A stretch of 12,495 nt of DNA. Origin: DASZHJ01 sp035541215 (GTDB taxonomy: Bacteria; Pseudomonadota; Alphaproteobacteria; ATCC43930; CGMCC-115725). Every line of letters begins with the position of its first letter. Position 1 is the stretch's first letter. The DNA lies in assembly GCA_035541215.1 (NCBI GenBank), contig DATKNV010000128.1:1-12495 (forward strand), read 5' to 3'. Below, piece by piece: positions 1 to 5,280 of this stretch. The notes below the pieces were generated by a model. That model was given only the letters and a program-made list of their open reading frames with translations, was not told the origin of the DNA and made no database searches. The position numbers and the translations under genes are program-made.

Positions 1-91
1 CGCCGCGCACCATGAGCCCGCCCACCATGCCGCAGCCGAAGCCCAGCACCGACACCCGCAATCCGCTGCGGCCGAAGGGGCGAAGCTCCAT
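1..91 (-). CDS. Aldo/keto reductase, N-terminal fragment (runs off the window)
   Basis: The complement reads ATG at 91-89 followed by 30 open codons to the window edge. The peptide begins MELRPFGRSGLRVSVLGFG and continues with CGMVGGLMVRG. The pattern 'GRSGLRVSxLGFGC' followed by GG is the first beta-hairpin and strand beta-1 of the NAD(P)H-dependent aldo/keto reductase (TIM-barrel) family. The catalytic Asp/Tyr/Lys/His residues would lie outside the window. A good Shine-Dalgarno GAGGAG (complement of 99-104) sits 7 nt before the start, which fixes it. The gene lies downstream of the methionine-synthase-like gene on the same strand, separated by a palindromic element. Substrate cannot be inferred. 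Confidence 0.85.
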   Translation of the reverse strand, partial: MELRPFGRSGLRVSVLGFGCGMVGGLMVRG

Positions 92-111
92 GATTGTGCT
101 CCTCTCATTCT

Positions 112-204
112 CCCTCTCCCGGAGGGGAGAGGGTCGGGGTGAGGGGCGTCGCGCTCGGTCTTTCCGCTGGCCCCCTCACCTAACCTCTCCCCGGAGGGGA
201 GAGG
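112..204. repeat. Composite intergenic palindrome (REP-like, two GC-rich hairpins)
   Basis: There are two perfect small inverted repeats. CCCTCTCCC (112-120) pairs with GGGAGAGGG (125-133) around a 4-nt loop. CCTCTCCCC (184-192) pairs with GGGGAGAGG (196-204) around a 3-nt loop. Between them GGTGAGGGG (138-146) is the exact reverse complement of CCCCTCACC (172-180), so the whole block can also fold as one long stem carrying the two units. This CCCTCTCCCC/GGGGAGAGGG pattern is a familiar dispersed intergenic repeat in GC-rich proteobacteria. It lies between the stop of the MetE-like gene (222) and the start of the aldo/keto reductase (91), both on the minus strand. There it could attenuate read-through or stabilise the upstream mRNA 3' end. 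There is no T-tract, so it is not a classical terminator. Confidence 0.8.
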
Positions 205-221
205 AATTGTTCATCCTGTGG

Positions 222-1346
222 TCAGACCCCGCCCCAGACCTCGCGCGCGACCTCCACCACGAGGCGGAGCTTCGCGATCTCGTCGGCGACCGTGACCTTG
301 TTGCCCTCGATGGTGCTGGAGAAGCCGCATTGCGGGCTGATGCAGAGCTGGTCCAGCGGCACGTATTTCGCGGCCTCCTCGATGCGGCGCTTCAAGTCGT
401 CCTTGCGCTCGAGCGCCGGGAGCTTCGTCGTGACGAGGCCGAGGACCACCATCTTGCCCTTCGGGATGAACCGCAGCGGCTTGAAGTCGCCGGCGCGGGG
501 CGTGTCGTATTCGAGGAAGAAGCCGTCGATGTGGGTCTCGCTGAAGACCTGCTCCGCCACGGGGTCGTAGCCACCCTCGGCGAGCCAAGCGCTTTGGTTG
601 TTGCCGCGGCAGATGTGCATGCAGACCGCCATGTCCGCGGGCCGCTTCGCGATCGCGTCGTTGATGAGCTTGATGTATGTCCCCGGGAGCTTCTCGGGGT
701 CCTCGCCGATGGTCTCGCGCACCTGCTTGCGCAGCACGGGGTCGCAGAGATAGGCGAAATTGGTGTCGTCGATCTGGAGATAGCGGCAGCCGTTGGCGGC
801 GAGGTCGAGGATCTCCTCGCTGTAGACCCGCGCGAGGTCCGCGAAGAAAGCGTCCATCTCCGGATAGGCCGTGCGGTCGACCGCGGCGCGGCCGCCGCGG
901 AAATGCATGATCGTGGGCGAGGGGATGGTCTGCTTTGCCGTGACGTGCGCGACCGACTTCAGGAACTTGAAGTGGTTGACGAAGATGCCCTTGGGACGGC
1001 CGAGCTTGCCCTCGACGTGGAGGCTCGGCGGGGTCACCTCGTTCTCGCCCTCGGCGCTGTGAAAGTGCAGCTTGATCTTCGAGGGCACGGCGCGGACGTT
1101 TGCGAAGCTCTTGAGAAAATCCATGTGCCACTCGCGGCGCCGGAACTCGCCATCGGTGACCGCCTTGAGCCCCACCTCCTCCTGGAGCTTCACCACGTCG
1201 CGGATCGCCTGATCCTCGGCCTTCGCGAGCTCGGCCGCGGGGAGAGCGCCCTTCTCGAAGGCCTCCCGCGCCTCCTTGAGCCGCTGCGGCCGCAGCAGGC
1301 TCCCCACGTGATCGGCACGAAACGGCGGCTTCGGTCGGGCGGGCAT
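222..1346 (-). CDS. Core cobalamin-independent methionine synthase-like protein (MetE C-terminal domain family)
   Basis: This 374-residue cytoplasmic TIM-barrel protein belongs to the UROD/MetE-like superfamily. It is about half the length of full MetE (roughly 750 aa) and corresponds to its catalytic C-terminal half, as in Bacillus YxjG/YxjH and archaeal core-MetE proteins. Family hallmarks are HVGSLLRP (13-20), TDGEFRR (64-70) and QIDDTNFA (191-198). The full zinc/homocysteine site can be read: His244 and Cys246 in MHICRGN, Glu279 in FFLEYD, and Cys340 in SPQCGFSS. These match the H-x-C, E, C ligands of E. coli MetE. Family activity is methyl transfer to homocysteine. The methyl donor of these short forms is often not methyl-tetrahydrofolate-Glu3, so a different thiol/methyl-transfer role is possible. 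The start ATG 1346 has AGGAGT (complement of 1354-1359) 7 nt upstream. Longer minus-strand starts upstream would overlap the TRAP small permease gene and are not supported. It is divergent from the TRAP operon across 96 bp. Confidence 0.9.
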   Translation of the reverse strand: MPARPKPPFRADHVGSLLRPQRLKEAREAFEKGALPAAELAKAEDQAIRDVVKLQEEVGLKAVTDGEFRRREWHMDFLKSFANVRAVPSKIKLHFHSAEGENEVTPPSLHVEGKLGRPKGIFVNHFKFLKSVAHVTAKQTIPSPTIMHFRGGRAAVDRTAYPEMDAFFADLARVYSEEILDLAANGCRYLQIDDTNFAYLCDPVLRKQVRETIGEDPEKLPGTYIKLINDAIAKRPADMAVCMHICRGNNQSAWLAEGGYDPVAEQVFSETHIDGFFLEYDTPRAGDFKPLRFIPKGKMVVLGLVTTKLPALERKDDLKRRIEEAAKYVPLDQLCISPQCGFSSTIEGNKVTVADEIAKLRLVVEVAREVWGGV

Positions 1347-1378
1347 CGGTGCTACTCCTAGTGAAAATCGAGGGCGGC

Positions 1379-1384
1379 ATAATA
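1379..1384 (-). promoter_or_regulatory. Possible -10 box for the MetE-like gene
   Basis: On the complement, TATTAT (one mismatch to TATAAT) lies 32 nt before the ATG at 1346, in the 96-bp divergent gap (1347-1442). No convincing -35 hexamer is seen 17 nt upstream, so this is only a weak sigma-70-type candidate. The rest of the gap contains the Shine-Dalgarno sites of both flanking genes and no clear plus-strand promoter. Confidence 0.22.
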
Positions 1385-1442
1385 GCGCCAGAGGAAGGCC
1401 CAGTGCGAGCACGCGGAGGTTAACGGAAGTGGGAGGGCGCCC

Positions 1443-1931
1443 ATGATCGCTGCCTGGCTCGACCGGGCCGACCGCGCGGTGGGGCGGGCGGTGGCGGCGG
1501 GACGGTGGCTCGCGCTTCCGGTGAGCATCCTTCTCTTCGCGCAATGGCCGCTCCGCGATCTCGTGCACGCCTATTCGACCGACGCCAACGACCTCGCGCA
1601 GTGGCTCTTCGCGCTCTATGTGAGCCTCGCCCTCACCTATGCGACGCGGGCTCGAAGCCATCTCGCGGCGGACGTGCTGGCGCGACGCTATGGGCCCGCG
1701 ACCCGCGGCTTGCTCGCGCGCCTCGGAGCGATCCTCTGCATCGCGCCTTGGGCGCTCTTCATATTGATCGCCGGAGGGCCCGCGGTCTGGCAATCCCTGC
1801 GCGGGCTCGAGGACTTCCCGGAGACGCTGAGCCCCGGCTATTTCCTGGTGAAGGCGAGCGCCTGGCTCCTGGCGCTGCTGGCCTTGGCGCAAGCGCTGCT
1901 CGACGCCGCGCGTCCGCGGCAGGAGCGATAG
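1443..1931 (+). CDS. TRAP transporter small permease (DctQ family)
   Basis: This 162-residue inner-membrane protein has four hydrophobic helices (about residues 22-41, 51-67, 90-111 and 134-153), the topology and length of the 4-TM DctQ subunit of tripartite ATP-independent periplasmic transporters. The segment LALTYATRARSHLAADVLAR (61-80) is the usual helix-2/loop signature of this family, with the R-SHLAADV core. DctQ supports the large DctM permease in Na+-coupled uptake of organic acids. The ATG at 1443 has GGGAGG (1431-1436) 6 nt upstream. The stop (1929-1931) is 5 bp from the large permease start, so the two are co-transcribed. No periplasmic binding-protein gene is adjacent. Confidence 0.88.
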   Translation: MIAAWLDRADRAVGRAVAAGRWLALPVSILLFAQWPLRDLVHAYSTDANDLAQWLFALYVSLALTYATRARSHLAADVLARRYGPATRGLLARLGAILCIAPWALFILIAGGPAVWQSLRGLEDFPETLSPGYFLVKASAWLLALLALAQALLDAARPRQER

Positions 1932-1936
1932 CTCAG

Positions 1937-3391
1937 ATGGAATCCGCGGGATTCTACATGCTGGGACTGGTCGGTGTGCTGCTGATCGGCACGGGCTTGC
2001 CCGCCTATGCCGTGCTGATCGGCGTCGCCGTGCTCTTCGCAGCGATCGGCGTCGCCGCGGGCGCGGTGCCGCTTGCCCTCTTGACCGCGCTCCCCGCTCG
2101 CCTCGTCGGCCTCCTCGAGAACGACCTGCTGCAGGCCTTGCCGCTCTACGTGCTCATGGGCGCACTGCTCAATCGGCTGCCGCTCGCGGACGTCCTCTTC
2201 CGCGCGGGGAATGCCGCCTTCGCGCGGACGCGCGCGGCGCCGCTGCTCTCGGCGGTGGGTCTCGGCGCCATGCTCGCGCCGATGAACGGCTCGGTGGGCG
2301 CGAGCGTCGCCACGCTCTCGCGCATCCTCGAGTCGCGGCTCCGCTCGCACGGCGTCGCCTCCGCGGACGGACTCGCCGTCGTCTGCGTCGCCAGCACCTT
2401 GGGCGTGGTGGTGCCGCCCTCTCTCGTGCTGATCCTCCTCGGCGACGCCATGCTGCGCGCGCACACGGAGGCCGTGAACGCGACGCACCAGATGGTGCGC
2501 ATCATCAACACCCAGGACGTCTTCCGCGGCGCCTTGGCGCCGGCGGCGATCTTCCTCCTCCTTGCCTTCGCGCTGGCGTGGTGGACGGGGAGGCGCGAGC
2601 CGCCGGAGGCGGCTGCGCCCGCTGCGCAGGAGAAGTTCGGGTGGCGCCATCGCCTGATCGCGCTGGGCACGGCGGGATTCATCGTGCTGCTGCTGGCGGC
2701 CGTGGTGATCGGCTACGTCTATGCGGTCGAGGCCGCGGCTGCCGGGGCCATGGCGCTTCTCCTCGCGGGGCTCGTCACCCGCACGCTCACGGCGGAGATC
2801 ATGGACGCCGTCCTCCGCGACACGATGGCCGTCACCGGCGCGCTCTTCGCGCTCCTGGCGGCCGCCACCACCTTCACCCTGGTGGTGCGCGGCTTCGGCA
2901 CCGACCGTGTGCTTGCGGAGCTGGTGGCGGCGATCCCCGGCGGCTCCACCGTCACCGTATTGGTGGGGCTGCTGGCGCTCGGAGTCTGCGCCTTCGTGCT
3001 CGACGCCTTCGAGATCATCTTCGTAGTGATCCCGCTGCTGATGCCGCCGCTGCTGATGCGCGCGCCCGATGCGGTCTGGGTCGCGGTGCTGGCGCTCCTT
3101 GCCTTGCAGGCGAGCTTCCTCATTCCGCCCGTCGGATATGCCGTGATGATGGCGCGCACCGTGAGCGGCGAGGGCGTGGCGCTCCCGAAGCTCATCCGCG
3201 CGCTCCTACCGTTTCTCCTGGCGCAACTCCTCGTGCTCGGCCTCACCCTGGCGGTCCCCGCGCTCACCCACGTCGCCGCGCCGAGGCTCGAGAGCGAGAG
3301 TGGCACCAAGCCTGCGCTCTCCGACGAGGAGGTGCGCAAGGCGCTCCAAAACATAACCCTGCCGCCCCTTCCGGAGGAGCCGCCGAAGTGA
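1937..3391 (+). CDS. TRAP transporter large permease (DctM family)
   Basis: A 484-residue, highly hydrophobic protein with about 12 membrane segments, the transport subunit of a TRAP system. Family motifs include GAMLAPMNGSVGASVATLSR (110-129), the conserved VVVPPSLVLILLGD (157-170) and DAFEIIFVVIPLLMP (356-370). A long loop in the middle (about 172-200) and the soluble linker 217-238 recall the 'mannitol/chloroaromatic' branch, whose name does not define its substrate. The likely substrate is a carboxylate, carried with Na+. The start ATG 1937 has AGGAG (1921-1925), inside the end of the small permease gene. Unusually, the C-terminus continues past the last helix (about residue 446) with a charged, proline-rich soluble tail of about 37 residues ending LPPLPEEPPK. 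The tail is predicted cytoplasmic or periplasmic depending on helix count. No DctP-type binding protein is found in the window. Confidence 0.88.
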   Translation: MESAGFYMLGLVGVLLIGTGLPAYAVLIGVAVLFAAIGVAAGAVPLALLTALPARLVGLLENDLLQALPLYVLMGALLNRLPLADVLFRAGNAAFARTRAAPLLSAVGLGAMLAPMNGSVGASVATLSRILESRLRSHGVASADGLAVVCVASTLGVVVPPSLVLILLGDAMLRAHTEAVNATHQMVRIINTQDVFRGALAPAAIFLLLAFALAWWTGRREPPEAAAPAAQEKFGWRHRLIALGTAGFIVLLLAAVVIGYVYAVEAAAAGAMALLLAGLVTRTLTAEIMDAVLRDTMAVTGALFALLAAATTFTLVVRGFGTDRVLAELVAAIPGGSTVTVLVGLLALGVCAFVLDAFEIIFVVIPLLMPPLLMRAPDAVWVAVLALLALQASFLIPPVGYAVMMARTVSGEGVALPKLIRALLPFLLAQLLVLGLTLAVPALTHVAAPRLESESGTKPALSDEEVRKALQNITLPPLPEEPPK

Positions 3392-3483
3392 GGTCCGCCA
3401 TGCCGCGAAGAGGCTTGCCGCCGCCGGCGCGGAGGCGAAAGATGCGGGACCCGGGCCCTACCGCCGAGAGGAGACGATTTACC

Positions 3484-4236
3484 ATGACCGCGCTGCGCGA
3501 GGTTCGATCGGCCGAGGAGGTGGAATGGGCGCTGCGCTGCGATCTCGCGGCGGTCTTCCGCGTCCATTCCCGGCTCGGCATGAACGAGCAGATCGGCAAT
3601 CATCACAGCTTGATGCTGCCGGGGAGCGAGACGCTCTTCCTCATCAATCCCCGGGGCTTGCTGTTCCAGGAGGTGACCGCGAGCAACCTCATCGTCTGCG
3701 ATCTCGACGGCAAGGTCGTGCGCGGGAAGGGCGAGCTCCGCAAGGTCGCCTTCCACATCCACGCGCGCATCCACCTCAAGCACCCGCAGGCGCGCTGTGT
3801 GCTGCACGTGCATCCGCCCTATCTAACGGCGCTCTCGCTGATGGAGGGCGGACGGCTCGAGCTCGCGCACCACAACGACCTCACTCTCGACGACCGCGTC
3901 GTCTATGACGATGCCGCGCACGGGCCCGTCGGCGACAACGAGGAAGGCGACCGTATCGCGCGCCTCATGGGCGAGAAGACCGTGATGGTGATGGCGAATC
4001 ACGGCGTCACCGTCGTGGGCCCCACCGTGCACGACGCCTTCGACGAGCTCTACATCGCCGAGCGCACCTGCATGTATCAGCTCACCGCGCGCATGGCCGG
4101 GGGCACGCTTCGCCGCCAGCCCGATCAGCTCCGGCGCCGCTACACCGGCGCTTGGGGCGAGCGCTACGACGCGCGGCTCCATCTCGACGCCTGGCGGCGC
4201 CTCCTCGACCGCGAGGAGCCCGACTACGCACGCTGA
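3484..4236 (+). CDS. Class II aldolase/adducin family protein without the catalytic glutamate
   Basis: A 250-residue cytoplasmic protein of the fuculose-1-phosphate aldolase/adducin fold. Three probable Zn2+ ligands are visible: His108 and His110 in LHVHPPY and His173 in MANHG. The spacing from the upstream His93 to His108 (15 residues) equals His77-His92 in E. coli FucA. In that alignment the catalytic/Zn-ligand Glu73 becomes Ala89 (segment KVAFHIHARIH), as in the adducin-like branch. It is therefore probably a zinc protein, but not a standard retro-aldolase. Its role is unknown; it could be a decarboxylase, epimerase or binding protein. It lies 92 bp downstream of the TRAP permease and 36 bp upstream of the deacylase. 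The start ATG 3484 has AGAGGAG (3467-3473) 10 nt before it. In-frame ATGs at 3442 (GGAGG at 3431-3435) and 3400 also have ribosome sites. They would add an Arg/Pro-rich N-terminus not expected for the family. Confidence 0.82.
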   Translation: MTALREVRSAEEVEWALRCDLAAVFRVHSRLGMNEQIGNHHSLMLPGSETLFLINPRGLLFQEVTASNLIVCDLDGKVVRGKGELRKVAFHIHARIHLKHPQARCVLHVHPPYLTALSLMEGGRLELAHHNDLTLDDRVVYDDAAHGPVGDNEEGDRIARLMGEKTVMVMANHGVTVVGPTVHDAFDELYIAERTCMYQLTARMAGGTLRRQPDQLRRRYTGAWGERYDARLHLDAWRRLLDREEPDYAR

Positions 4237-4272
4237 GGATCTTCACATCATCTCAAGAAAAGGCCTTGCCGC

Positions 4273-5280
4273 ATGACCGGGACGCGCATCACCTCGACCG
4301 TCGACTTCGAGAAGAACGGACGCCAGACCGGTTTCCTCCGCCTGCCGCACTCCGTTCACGAGTCCGCCTATGGCTGGATCCCCATTCCCGTGGCCTGCAT
4401 CAAGAACGGCAGCGGGCCCACGGTGCTCCTGAGCTCCGGCAATCACGGCGACGAGTACGAGGGTCAGGTGACGCTGATGAAGCTGATCCGCGAGCTCAAG
4501 CCCGAGCAGGTGCAGGGGCGGATCATCTTCCTCTCGGCCGCGAACTTCCCGGCGGCGCTGGCGGGACGGCGAACCTCGCCCATCGACGGCGGCAATCTCA
4601 ACCGCTCCTTCCCTGGCGATCCCGACGGCACGCCCACCCGACAGATCGCATATTATATCGACACGGTCATCCTGCCGCTCTGCGATTTCGCCTTCGATCT
4701 CCATTCCGGCGGGAGCTCGCTCATGTACGTGCCGAGCGCGCTCGGCACCATCTTCCCGGGCGAGCCCGGCCGCAACGCGCGCACCGTCGAGCTGCTGCGG
4801 GCTTACGGCGCGCCCATCGCCTATCTTTCGAAGCAGCCCATGGGCGCGGATCAGACGCTCGGCGCCTCCGCCGCGCGCCGCGGTGGGCTGCATCTCGGGA
4901 CCGAGCTCGGTGGCTCCGGCACGGTAACGCCCGCGATCCTGCGCCTCGCCGAGGCCGGCACGCGGCGCGCGCTCAAACACACCGGCGTCGTCGGGGACCT
5001 CGCGGTCGAGCCCTCGCCGGGCACACGGCTCATGGAGGTCGGCGGTCCCGACTATTACGTCTATGCGAGCGAGAGCGGCGTCTTTGAGCCGCTGGTCGAG
5101 CTCGGCGACACCGTCAAGGAAGGCCAGCCTGCCGCCGCGATCCACTTCTCGCACACGCCCTGGCGCGAGCCGGAAATCGTGCCCTTCGAGCACGACGGCG
5201 TCGTCCTCTGCAAGCGCATCCCCGCCCGCACCGAGCGCGGCGATTGCCTTTTCCACCTCGGGACGGATTACCGTCCCTGA
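4273..5280 (+). CDS. Zinc N-acyl deacylase, succinylglutamate desuccinylase/aspartoacylase family (DoeB-like)
   Basis: A 335-residue cytoplasmic metallohydrolase of the M14-like AstE/AspA family, which removes acyl groups from N-acyl amino acids. The zinc site is readable: His58 and Glu61 in SGNHGDEYEG, and His144 in FDLHSGG. The substrate-binding motif GNLNRSFPG spans 107-115, and a candidate catalytic Glu211 lies in LGTELGGSGT. The C-terminal part (about 250-335, with VYASESGVFEPLVELGD) is the beta-barrel domain common to this family. Overall it most resembles DoeB, the N2-acetyl-diaminobutyrate deacetylase of ectoine breakdown: TSPID-GNLNRSFPG and GNHGDEYEG are shared. No doeA, doeC or doeD partner is present, so the substrate is probably another N-acyl compound. 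The start ATG 4273 has only a weak A-rich/AAGG ribosome site. Its last 13 bp overlap the end of the oppositely oriented DMFase-like gene. Confidence 0.87.
   Translation: MTGTRITSTVDFEKNGRQTGFLRLPHSVHESAYGWIPIPVACIKNGSGPTVLLSSGNHGDEYEGQVTLMKLIRELKPEQVQGRIIFLSAANFPAALAGRRTSPIDGGNLNRSFPGDPDGTPTRQIAYYIDTVILPLCDFAFDLHSGGSSLMYVPSALGTIFPGEPGRNARTVELLRAYGAPIAYLSKQPMGADQTLGASAARRGGLHLGTELGGSGTVTPAILRLAEAGTRRALKHTGVVGDLAVEPSPGTRLMEVGGPDYYVYASESGVFEPLVELGDTVKEGQPAAAIHFSHTPWREPEIVPFEHDGVVLCKRIPARTERGDCLFHLGTDYRP

Noticed and set aside
12..1361. 449-codon open frame on the plus strand
   Set aside because: It lies antisense to the MetE-like gene, which has complete family motifs and a good ribosome site. 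The frame reads as Arg/Glu/Leu-rich low-complexity protein typical of GC-rich shadow frames.
1347..1442. SAM-type riboswitch ahead of the MetE-like gene
   Set aside because: The leader is under 100 bp and no riboswitch-like set of paired elements is visible.
1347..1892. N-terminal extension of the MetE-like gene up to 1892
   Set aside because: The extra 182 residues are antisense to the TRAP small permease and resemble no MetE domain. ATG 1346 has a proper Shine-Dalgarno.
3392..3483. Terminator or separate small gene between the TRAP permease and the aldolase-like gene
   Set aside because: The GGGACCCGGGCCC stretch is self-complementary only over a few bases and has no T-tract. The only short frame there is the in-frame upstream extension of the aldolase-like gene.
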